Source: Thermoproteota archaeon
Lineage (GTDB): Archaea > Korarchaeota > Korarchaeia > Korarchaeales > Korarchaeaceae
NCBI GenBank assembly: GCA_027491785.1
Contig: JAOZGJ010000029.1
Location: 1-36,664, forward strand
DNA length: 36,664 nucleotides
Direction of reading: 5' to 3'
A program made the position numbers and the translations under genes. This document shows, piece after piece, positions 31,018 through 36,664 of the stretch. Position 1 is the stretch's first letter. Every line of letters starts with the position of its first letter. A model generated the notes under the pieces. That model was not told where the DNA came from. It saw only the letters and a list, made by a program, of their open reading frames with translations, and did not search any database.

Positions 31018-31614
31018 ATGCTACCCCTCGGACAGTAATACCTGATCCTGCAGGGTATATAATTTTGATTTTCAAATTTAATTTTTGAATCTATTTACCC
31101 GGATAGGTTCGAGATAATTTTTTCATAAAGATAATTAAATGGAAATTATAATGAGAACTTCAAAGATAAGCTAATTCATTAAATCAATGCAATGCAGAGA
31201 TTGAAGCATTGCTGATCGTTATATTATATGGTCATATAAGATAGCACATCATGAGAGTAGCTATCCTAATAGGAAGAATAGTATAGACTCCATATGTCAT
31301 CTTAGGACCTTCGAAATCATATATCTATAAAGATAACATAATATTTCTTTTTAAATCAATAACATGCTAAAATAGATATAATAGTAAATATAATATATAA
31401 TATAGATCATATCTATATATTTAATTTCAAAAATAGATAAGGGGCTATTGAATGAAAGGAGTCTATGAACATGTCCTTGACTTCATCATACCGACTGAAA
31501 AGGTAATAGATGCATAAATCAAACAAGATTATGTCCAATTAATAGTAAAGCTTATATTTATGTTCTTACTAAAAAATTACGGCCCTATAAGGGTTTATCA
31601 AGAGGTGAGACTAT
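31018..31614. other. 597-base AT-rich intergenic region before the histone gene
   Basis: It holds no gene of normal size. It contains a perfect 7-bp inverted repeat (TTATATG/CATATAA at 31224-31239), a 6-bp inverted repeat CAATGC/GCATTG near 31184-31210, a leaderless-looking 11-codon frame at 31251-31286, the small frame at 31452-31517, and the histone promoter (cttatattta near 31550-31559). The plus frame starting at 31251 continues after its TAG as a readable stretch up to a TAA near 31370, like a decayed gene. Confidence 0.5.
31452..31517 (+). CDS. possible 21-residue small protein
   Basis: The frame ATG to TAA encodes MKGVYEHVLDFIIPTEKVID plus Ala, 21 residues. AAGGGG lies about 8 bases upstream (31439-31444) and a TATA-like tatatattta at about 31412-31421, which would start transcription near 31442. 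Thus promoter, ribosome-binding site and start are correctly ordered, but the length is too short to trust. It could be a small protein, a leader peptide or a remnant. Confidence 0.25.
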   Translation: MKGVYEHVLDFIIPTEKVIDA

Positions 31615-31845
31615 ATGCCGCAAAAGCCTGCCAAGCATCTACCTTTGGCACCCGTATATAGAATCATAAAAGAGGCCGGCGCAGAGAGAGTTAGCGACGA
31701 CGCTAAGGCCAGGCTAGCTTACTATCTCGAAAAATTCGGCTATGAAGTAGGCAAATATGCCGTTGATCTAGCCAGACATGCCAAGAGAAAGACCGTAACC
31801 GACAGAGATATCGAGCTTGCTGTGGAGGCTATCTGGAAGAAGTAG
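31615..31845 (+). CDS. archaeal histone
   Basis: A 76-residue histone-fold protein with a short Pro/Lys-rich N-terminus (MPQKPAKHLPLAPVYRIIKE), then α1-L1-α2-L2-α3 with RVSDDAKARLAYYLEKFG and RKTVTDRDIELAVEAIWK. It wraps DNA as dimers and larger hypernucleosome-like stacks. N-terminal tail is about ten residues longer than in the smallest euryarchaeal histones. GAGGTGAG lies 7 bases before ATG 31615, with a strong TATA near 31550 and a hairpin terminator behind the stop. It stands alone. Confidence 0.95.
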   Translation: MPQKPAKHLPLAPVYRIIKEAGAERVSDDAKARLAYYLEKFGYEVGKYAVDLARHAKRKTVTDRDIELAVEAIWKK

Positions 31846-31872
31846 GCCAGCCGGCCTCTTTTTCTTCATTAT
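31844..31872 (+). terminator. terminator after the histone gene
   Basis: AGGCC (31844-31848) pairs with GGCCT (31853-31857) over a 4-base loop, and runs of T follow (ctttttcttc, then attattttttcttt). The hairpin begins inside the TAG stop codon. Confidence 0.6.
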
Positions 31873-32207
31873 TTTTTCTTTCTTCTAATATTATATTCTA
31901 TTCTATTTACTTGCTTAAATTGAGATAGTTAGTTATACATCGTTAATAATTAGATAACGAACTCTATTAGATGATCTAAGAATCACCTTCAAGCTTACTA
32001 AATTATCCTTCAAAAATAAAAATTATAAACCTGAATCATCTAATCTTTAACCTAGTAAATGTCTCCAACAGCTTCTTACTCTTTACTCTACATAAAATTA
32101 CTGCTACTCTTCACAAGTTTACCACGATTTTCAGTCAACATGATCCATTACTGGGTTTAAGTAAGTTCCTTGTACTAGGAGGTTCCCTTAACTAAAATGA
32201 AACTTAT
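31873..32207. other. AT-rich intergenic region between histone and tRNA-Arg
   Basis: No gene or clear signal is seen. Short T-runs at the start could add to histone termination. The stretch next to 32207 is the trailer of the minus-strand tRNA and reads TTTCATTTTAGTT on that strand, a possible termination tract. Confidence 0.4.
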
Positions 32208-32282
32208 CGGGCCCGGGGGGACTCGAACCCCCGACCTGCGGCTCCGAAGGCCGCCGCTCTATCCTTGCTGAGCTACGGGCCC
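32208..32282 (-). tRNA. tRNA-Arg: tRNA-Arg (anticodon TCG)
   Basis: A 75-base cloverleaf read on the minus strand: acceptor GGGCCCG/CGGGCCC, D arm GCTC/GAGC with an AGCAAGGATA loop, anticodon stem GCGGC/GCCGC with loop CTTCGGA (anticodon TCG, reading CGA), a 5-base variable loop AGGTC, T arm GGGGG/CCCCC with loop TTCGAGT, discriminator G. All stems are fully paired. No CCA is encoded and there is no intron. Confidence 0.96.
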
Positions 32283-32337
32283 AAATGAGAGACTGTTAAA
32301 ACTATACTTACTCACTATAATGTCTCTCAATTTCCCT

Positions 32338-33528
32338 TTATTCCTTAATTCTCTTACCTTTAATTACTTGCCTACTGAAGATGTAAGCCCCTACCAGCAG
32401 CAGACCTATTGAGATCACTATGAAGGACCAATCACCTCTGGCCAATCTAGCACCCATAAATCCGAAGAACGTCGCTCTGGGAATTATAGCCAGTAAATTA
32501 GCGAGGGTAAATATTAGAACATTCATACCAACTGCTCCAGCTATGTAGGAAATTATATCTAATGGGAGAAACGGAATGAGTCTAGTAAGGAAGACAAGCC
32601 AACCGCCCCATCTATCGAACCATGAGTATACTTTCTCCAACAGATCTCCTCTTATGTAGTACTCCAGTATCCTCTTACCCAAGGCCCTCGCTATGAAATA
32701 ATTTAAGAGGGAACCTACAGCTATTCCCATTCCTCCATATATTCCCACCTCAAGAGGGGTCATTCCGAGAGCTCCAGCTGCTACTAAGATGGCATCTGCG
32801 GGTATTGGAGAGATTACTGCTTGCAGCACCATGGCTGAGAAGAGACCTATAGGGCCATACTCCTTAACTAGCTTTGATATCTCGCTCGCAATGGCTTGAT
32901 ATTGCTTTATCCTTCCCTCTAAGAACTTAACTTGAATTAGATTCGTCATATATATAGAGGAAAGTATCCCACCAAATGAGCTGGGCTTCATCCTCACTTT
33001 AGAAAATATCACCACAACTATCAATCCCTCGGCTATATAGAGAAGCCATGCTGCTTTCGGAGGATCTAATAGTATTTGGGCTGTAGCTGGGGGAAGGGAA
33101 GCTATTGAAGATAGCAACAGAGCCTTTCTTATGGAAATCCCTGAAGACATGAGAAGAGCCAGTGAAAGACCACTACCACCGAATCCTATGGGACTTATTC
33201 CTTGAACGAGACCAGATATAAATCCATCCATTATATCAGGAGATCTACCATCATCTACAGCCAACAACCCCCATTTGAGGAATATGACAGCTAGCACTCC
33301 TATGAAGGAGAGCCCCGCTACAACCAGCCCCCCAATTACTGTATCTGTATAATTAAACCATCCCTTGATGATTGCAGTCAGGAATGAAGATGTGGTCAGG
33401 GCAGAAATAACTGGCCAGGGCTCCATTCCATCACTCACGAGGATAAGACCAGAGATTCCAGCTATATGGCCTGAAGCTTCAGGCCATAGGGGAAGCCACT
33501 CTAGGAGCCCGGCAATGTATTCAAGCAT
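32338..33528 (-). CDS. fusion of a UppP/BacA-like domain with a DedA-family domain
   Basis: A 396-residue polytopic membrane protein. The first half (about 1-200) resembles the undecaprenyl-diphosphate phosphatase UppP: AGLLEWLPLWPEASGH corresponds to the EGLTEFLPISSTGH motif, and GLVQGISPIGFGGSGLS to the inverted-repeat motif with PGxSRSG. Several catalytic positions differ (first Glu is Ala, the Arg is Gly). The second half (about 225-375) is a DedA/SNARE-associated domain: VISPIPADAILVAAGAL, GMGIAVGSLLNY, and FLTRLIPFLPLDIISYIAGA with the conserved Arg. DedA proteins include polyprenyl-phosphate flippases (UptA), so the chain joins the phosphatase-like and flippase-like parts of one lipid-carrier cycle. 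ATG 33528 is chosen since a TATA box 26-31 bases upstream makes it leaderless. Confidence 0.75.
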   Translation of the reverse strand: MLEYIAGLLEWLPLWPEASGHIAGISGLILVSDGMEPWPVISALTTSSFLTAIIKGWFNYTDTVIGGLVVAGLSFIGVLAVIFLKWGLLAVDDGRSPDIMDGFISGLVQGISPIGFGGSGLSLALLMSSGISIRKALLLSSIASLPPATAQILLDPPKAAWLLYIAEGLIVVVIFSKVRMKPSSFGGILSSIYMTNLIQVKFLEGRIKQYQAIASEISKLVKEYGPIGLFSAMVLQAVISPIPADAILVAAGALGMTPLEVGIYGGMGIAVGSLLNYFIARALGKRILEYYIRGDLLEKVYSWFDRWGGWLVFLTRLIPFLPLDIISYIAGAVGMNVLIFTLANLLAIIPRATFFGFMGARLARGDWSFIVISIGLLLVGAYIFSRQVIKGKRIKE

Positions 33529-33549
33529 TATGCTAGTAGGAGAAGTTTC

Positions 33550-33562
33550 AAATATTAATAGT
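33550..33562. promoter_or_regulatory. shared TATA region between the UppP-DedA and TIM-barrel genes
   Basis: The sequence aaatattaatagt lies midway in the 54-base divergent gap, about 27 bases from each ATG (33528 minus, 33583 plus). No ribosome-binding site precedes either ATG, so both messages look leaderless. Confidence 0.5.
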
Positions 33563-33582
33563 AAATATCGAATAATAAGACG

Positions 33583-34383
33583 ATGCCCGATTTCATCTAT
33601 GGAGGTATGAACAATCCTCATAGGAATTTAAAAAGCGAAGTTGAGTCCATACTTAAGCTGGGTATGGATTATGTTGAGATAACAGTGGAATGGCCTCTTT
33701 CTTGGGTAGATTCTATAAAGAAGGACCTCAAGTTCCTCATAGATATAGCGGAGTCATATAACTCTTTCTTCCTGATCCATTCTCCTTGGTATCTGGAGAT
33801 AGGGCATCCCTACGAAGGCGTGAGGGAAGGTGCCCTGAAAGAAGCGTTCAAAGTAATAGATATAGCTTCTAGACTTGAGTCCCCCTATGTAACATTCCAT
33901 CCATTCACTCCTAACTGGCTTGCAGCTCTGAAGGAGAAGGCCAGAGAGTTTAATGTGAGGGGATTCAAAAGACTGGTAGATTACTCTCGCGATAAGGATG
34001 TCAGGATATTGGTGGAGAACGTGGATCATGGAGCCTTTAAATCTCCCTCGGATATAAGATATCTCATAGATAGGGTCTCAGAGCTCTACATGACTCTCGA
34101 TATAGGTCATGCCTTCCTGAATGGGGGCATTGATAAACTGAAATCGTACTTAAGCAAGTTAAAGGGAAAGATAATGCACTTACACGCTCATGATAATGAC
34201 CTGAGCAGGGATCTTCATTTACCCATAGGCGCTGGCAGAATACGATGGAGGGAAGTGGCAGAGGAGATAAGATCAGCGGGTTACAGAGGTACGATAACAC
34301 TCGAACCCCATGCTTCGGATCTCGATTACCTGAAGATCTCCAGAGATAAGATAGCAGCATTACTTGAAGCTCCAAAGAGCTGA
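33583..34383 (+). CDS. sugar phosphate isomerase/epimerase-like TIM-barrel protein (AP endonuclease family 2)
   Basis: A 266-residue barrel of the xylose isomerase-like/endonuclease IV superfamily with the metal-binding set in place: LIHSPWYLEIGHP, VTFHPF, ILVENVDHG (Glu), TLDIGHAF (Asp, His), MHLHAHDN (His) and TITLEPH (Glu). Members include hydroxypyruvate isomerase, sugar epimerases and endonuclease IV. Its length is close to both groups. The motif set does not settle which, so a DNA-repair or sugar role remains open. Leaderless start at 33583. It overlaps the convergent PAP2-like gene by 24 bases. Confidence 0.8.
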   Translation: MPDFIYGGMNNPHRNLKSEVESILKLGMDYVEITVEWPLSWVDSIKKDLKFLIDIAESYNSFFLIHSPWYLEIGHPYEGVREGALKEAFKVIDIASRLESPYVTFHPFTPNWLAALKEKAREFNVRGFKRLVDYSRDKDVRILVENVDHGAFKSPSDIRYLIDRVSELYMTLDIGHAFLNGGIDKLKSYLSKLKGKIMHLHAHDNDLSRDLHLPIGAGRIRWREVAEEIRSAGYRGTITLEPHASDLDYLKISRDKIAALLEAPKS

Positions 34384-34926
34384 ACATACCACTGAAGTAA
34401 CGATTAATGATACTACCGCACCTAGAACTACCTGCTTTAGCGTGTGGGATTCTGATCTCCACCTAGACCAGGCTAGCAGTGGGGCTAGAAGTAGAAGGAA
34501 TATCCCCAGCCAGTACTCACTAAGGTAAAGGAGGAACGTGGCTGGCCCGACAAGCCCTGCCATATGGACGCTTACCTTCGTAATGTAAGCGTTGAGCATT
34601 GCGACCACTAAGCTAACTGATAAATAAGATAGGGACAGAACCACCATGTAGAAATCCTCACGTAGCACTAAGAGTATGGAGGCTACGGAGTAGCAGATTA
34701 TGGCCTGTAAAAAGAAAGGCCCTCTAGAGGATCTATCAGGTACTAAGATATCCACCTCTCCTTTCAACGATTTCCTGACGACATTGATCACGGGACAGAA
34801 GGCTATCAGCATCATAGCTATTACCAGGCCAACGGGATCTGGCTCCACGAGATACGTGCCTAATGAGGATATCAAAGCTACGGTCACTGGAGATAGCAGG
34901 AGAGCGATGACCTTATGGAAATTCAT
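34360..34926 (-). CDS. PAP2-like membrane phosphatase family protein
   Basis: A 188-residue protein with about six transmembrane helices. It resembles divergent archaeal PAP2 (lipid phosphate phosphatase) proteins: an Lys/Arg segment VRKSLKGEVDILVPDRSSR, SVHMAGLVGPATF in place of the SGH motif, and WSRWRSESHTLKQVVLGA corresponding to SRxxxxxHxxxD. The His is kept in both later motifs, the final Asp is not obvious. The likely substrate is a lipid or polyprenyl phosphate. ATG 34926 has a TATA (TTTTTTAAG) about 25 bases upstream, so it looks leaderless. It shares this region with dtdA. Confidence 0.6.
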   Translation of the reverse strand: MNFHKVIALLLSPVTVALISSLGTYLVEPDPVGLVIAMMLIAFCPVINVVRKSLKGEVDILVPDRSSRGPFFLQAIICYSVASILLVLREDFYMVVLSLSYLSVSLVVAMLNAYITKVSVHMAGLVGPATFLLYLSEYWLGIFLLLLAPLLAWSRWRSESHTLKQVVLGAVVSLIVTSVVCSALWSFK

Positions 34927-34945
34927 CCATGCTTGTGGATGATGA

Positions 34946-34956
34946 CTTAAAAAATG
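34946..34956. promoter_or_regulatory. shared TATA region between the PAP2-like gene and dtdA
   Basis: The sequence acttaaaaaat lies about 25 bases from ATG 34926 (minus) and ATG 34976 (plus). The gap of 49 bases has no ribosome-binding site for either gene. Confidence 0.5.
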
Positions 34957-34975
34957 ATTTCTACTAGGCTGATTG

Positions 34976-35818
34976 ATGAACACTAAGATAGCTCTTCTAT
35001 ACTCAAAGAAAGACCCTGCTGGATCAAATATGGCTAGGAAAATAGAAGGAATTCTAGGTAGCCAGTTCAGATTGAAAAATAAGGAAGTAGAGCTTCTATC
35101 TTTTGAGAGAGAGATTTTATACATTAAAAATAATGAAGAGCTTGAGTTAAAGGAATTTGGCTTCATAGTAGTGCTTTCGAGGCATAGCGGTACACCACAT
35201 CACCCTATATTCACAGCTCATGTCCCTGGAAACTTCGGAAGGGCCAAATATGGAGGAGAACCATTTAAACTTGGCATAGCCATCCCCTCGCTAATGAAGG
35301 AGTACTTACGGGCTGCAAGCAGAAGAGCGCCTTCCGTAGGTTACTGGGTAGGCTTCGAGCCTACCCATCATGGTCCGACTTTAGATATCCCTATGGCTTT
35401 CTTGGAGATAGGATGCGATGAAACTTCATGGAACGATCCTATTGGCATAAATATAGCTGCAGAATCTGTTATCGAGGCATTGGAGTCTTGGGGAAATGAA
35501 AAATATACTCCGGCTATAGCGTTCGGTGGGCCTCATATAAACGAACATTTTACGAAGGTTATCCTCCATACGGATATAGCGATCGGTCATGCCGCTAGAA
35601 AGATGGATGCTGAATGGGTGGATAAGGTGATGATTAAACAGGCCATCGATAGGAATGGAGAGGATCCTCAACTTGCTATAGTAGATAACAAAGGCCTTAA
35701 GGGGAGGGATAGGGAGAGGATAGAATCTGCCTTGGAAGAGCTTGGCATAGAGATCGTTAGAGTGAAGAGGTTATTGAGGGAGAGAGTTGATGGATCAAAA
35801 GGCAAGGAAAAATTATAA
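34976..35818 (+). CDS. dtdA: D-aminoacyl-tRNA deacylase, GEK1/DTD2 type
   Basis: A 280-residue enzyme of the archaeal/plant DtdA family that removes D-amino acids from mischarged tRNA. Conserved blocks are VVLSRHSGTPHHPIFTAHVP, WVGFEPTHHGPT, FLEIGCDETSW and IAFGGPHINEHFTK. Family length is about 270-290. ATG 34976 follows a TTG at 34973; the shared TATA box predicts a start near 34977, so it is leaderless. It overlaps the following small gene by 29 bases. Confidence 0.95.
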   Translation: MNTKIALLYSKKDPAGSNMARKIEGILGSQFRLKNKEVELLSFEREILYIKNNEELELKEFGFIVVLSRHSGTPHHPIFTAHVPGNFGRAKYGGEPFKLGIAIPSLMKEYLRAASRRAPSVGYWVGFEPTHHGPTLDIPMAFLEIGCDETSWNDPIGINIAAESVIEALESWGNEKYTPAIAFGGPHINEHFTKVILHTDIAIGHAARKMDAEWVDKVMIKQAIDRNGEDPQLAIVDNKGLKGRDRERIESALEELGIEIVRVKRLLRERVDGSKGKEKL

Positions 35819-36137
35819 GACTCTCTTTTTCTTTGACAGAACAGTTCCTAGGGATTTTTACTTCTCAATCCAGAGGAGGCTAAATTACTTGGGATACGGT
35901 GGTGTCTGGCAGCCTAGGAGTGCTGTTAGGGGGAGGAATAGGAAGTTGGATGAGATCTTGGATTACTGCCTAGCTAGGGGAATAAGAGTCTATGTAACCT
36001 TTTCCAAGAAAATTGAAATTCTACCCCGATATGAAGGAAAAATAAAAATTATTAGGCTCAAAGGAGGAAGAAAAAAGACTGTAAATAAGGTAATAGCTCT
36101 CCTTTTTATAAATCTTAGGGATGAGGAAAAGAATTAA
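35790..36137 (+). CDS. small basic protein of unknown function, possibly PIN-like
   Basis: A 115-residue protein I do not recognise with certainty. It starts with a basic stretch, then TLFFFDRTVPRDFYFSIQRR, a middle KLDEILDYCLARGIRVYVTF and a Lys/Arg-rich end. The order strand with Asp, helix, Asp-containing helix, then strand with VYVTF recalls PIN-like/Mut7-C proteins (D..vP.......D.EIL..A...gr.viT.D), but the last Asp is missing (TFSKK). The ATG at 35790 lies inside the dtdA end, preceded by GAGGGAGAGA, so it is translated with dtdA. Confidence 0.5.
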   Translation: MDQKARKNYKTLFFFDRTVPRDFYFSIQRRLNYLGYGGVWQPRSAVRGRNRKLDEILDYCLARGIRVYVTFSKKIEILPRYEGKIKIIRLKGGRKKTVNKVIALLFINLRDEEKN

Positions 36138-36489
36138 AAACATTCCCCTTCAAAATGAGACGGGAGGATATACAGAATTGCTGAGTTTCCGATCTTCATC
36201 CTCTGAGGATGAGGAAGGAGAAGGTAAACGTATCGTGGTAAGGAGGCTCGTCCTCGACGTTGTGAAACCGCACAATCCCAATATAGTGGACATGGCTGAG
36301 GGTCTCTCAGAACTTAAGGGTATAAGCAAGGTAGATATAGAAGTGAAGGACTATGATTCCACAATCGAGAGGCTGAAGGTAATATTGGAAGGAGAGGATC
36401 TAGACTACGAGGAAATAGTGAAGGTTATCAGGTACTATGGAGGGAATGTCGCGAGCCTCGATGGAGTCACGGTCGAATCAGAGGAGTAG
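36121..36489 (+). CDS. DUF211 family protein
   Basis: The core (residues about 38-115) matches the archaeal DUF211 family (COG1888): VVRRLVLDVVKPHNPNIVDM, LSELKGISKVDIEV and LEGEDLDYEEIVKVIRYYGG. This is a small ferredoxin-like fold of unknown function. ATG 36121 gives an extra acidic/serine-rich N-terminus (SSSSEDEEGEGK) not typical of the family; GTG 36235, preceded by GGAGAAGG, would start directly at the core, and a TATA-like ctttttataaat at 36101-36112 would start transcription after ATG 36121. The shorter form is a serious alternative. Confidence 0.75.
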   Translation: MRKRIKNIPLQNETGGYTELLSFRSSSSEDEEGEGKRIVVRRLVLDVVKPHNPNIVDMAEGLSELKGISKVDIEVKDYDSTIERLKVILEGEDLDYEEIVKVIRYYGGNVASLDGVTVESEE

Positions 36490-36664
36490 CCATAGAATAT
36501 CGTTCTACTTAGAGACGCATGGTTGCTCCATGAATAGATCAGACTCCCAGATAATGGACTCACTTCTTAGAAAAGCTGGTTGGGAGAGAGTCTCAAAGCC
36601 AGAAGAAGCCGATGTGATAATACTCAACACATGTAATGTGAAGACGCCAACGGAGCAGAGAATG
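36461..36664 (+). CDS. methylthiotransferase, MiaB/CDKAL1-type (N-terminal part)
   Basis: The first 68 residues of a radical SAM methylthiotransferase, cut by the right edge. The UPF0004 domain is clear: SFYLETHGCSMNRSDSQIMD with its first cluster Cys, and ADVIILNTCNVKTPTEQRM with the second. In archaea this family (e-MtaB/CDKAL1-like) methylthiolates t6A at position 37 of tRNA. ATG 36461 overlaps the DUF211 end by 29 bases, with no strong ribosome-binding site. The radical SAM domain lies outside the window. Confidence 0.88.
   Translation, partial: MESRSNQRSSHRISFYLETHGCSMNRSDSQIMDSLLRKAGWERVSKPEEADVIILNTCNVKTPTEQRM

Noticed and set aside
34360-35166. Longer start of the PAP2-like protein at 35166
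   Set aside because: The extra 80 residues are antisense to the clearly coding dtdA and contain no membrane pattern; the shared TATA points to ATG 34926.
1-36664. CRISPR arrays, transposons, prophage genes, rRNA
   Set aside because: No regularly spaced repeats, transposase, integrase, phage structural gene or rRNA sequence was seen; the genes are mostly housekeeping archaeal ones.

Overview
The window is from an archaeon, most likely a deep-branching member of the TACK group (Korarchaeota-like is my best guess, not proven). The reasons are a histone, an archaeal-type S-adenosylmethionine synthetase, ribosomal protein eS25 (known from TACK/Asgard archaea and eukaryotes, lacking in most euryarchaea), the Mre11-Rad50-HerA-NurA end-resection set, ADP-forming acyl-CoA synthetase, DtdA, a β-CASP RNase, TATA-box promoters and many leaderless or TTG-initiated genes. 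The resection genes suggest a thermophile. The DNA is gene-dense, with AT-rich gaps only at 1-350, 4419-4779, 31018-31614 and 31846-32207. No insertion sequence, prophage or CRISPR array was seen.

Layout. 351-1877: a secreted, membrane-anchored PKD-repeat surface protein. 4418-1911 (minus): radical SAM/SPASM enzyme, winged-helix regulator, methyltransferase and isochorismatase-family hydrolase. 4591-5988: a structured RNA leader followed by S-adenosylmethionine synthetase. 16164-5982 (minus): nurA-herA-mre11-rad50-hsp20-helicase, a DNA-end-processing operon. 16224-18759: acyl-CoA synthetase, then PspA and a membrane winged-helix protein. 19082-18756: free-standing tRNA-binding domain. 19191-20462: β-CASP RNase. 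23827-20459 (minus): acetyltransferase, TusA-like protein, adenosylhomocysteinase, radical SAM protein and MIP18-family Fe-S protein. 23872-27203: site-2-protease-like membrane protein, coiled-coil protein, eS25, cyclophilin-like protein, metallo-β-lactamase fold protein. 28158-27184 (minus): ThiL. 28219-30296: cyclic-2,3-diphosphoglycerate-synthetase-family protein and a creatininase-family hydrolase. Then a TIM-barrel protein, the histone, tRNA-Arg(TCG), a UppP-like/DedA fusion, a second TIM-barrel protein, a PAP2-like membrane protein, DtdA, a small unknown protein, DUF211, and the start of a MiaB/CDKAL1-type methylthiotransferase cut by the right edge.

How the genes work together. S-adenosylmethionine is a recurring theme: its synthetase, the hydrolase that removes S-adenosylhomocysteine, three radical SAM proteins (one only partly in the window) and a methyltransferase. 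DNA-end resection is a second block. Membrane and polyprenol-lipid biology is a third (PspA pair, protease-like protein, UppP-DedA fusion, PAP2-like protein).

The most interesting candidates are: (1) a leader RNA of the S-adenosylmethionine synthetase gene, in which one segment can pair either with the hairpin region or with the start codon, the logic of a feedback riboswitch; (2) a hairpin that hides the putative ribosome-binding site of the small heat-shock gene inside the resection operon, a possible RNA thermometer; (3) a UppP-like/DedA fusion; (4) a helicase carrying a YprB/RNase-H-like domain, resembling a fused MrfA-MrfB; (5) a site-2-protease-like protein whose HExxH motif has become HGLAH. 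All RNA pairings were worked out by hand and no database search was possible.
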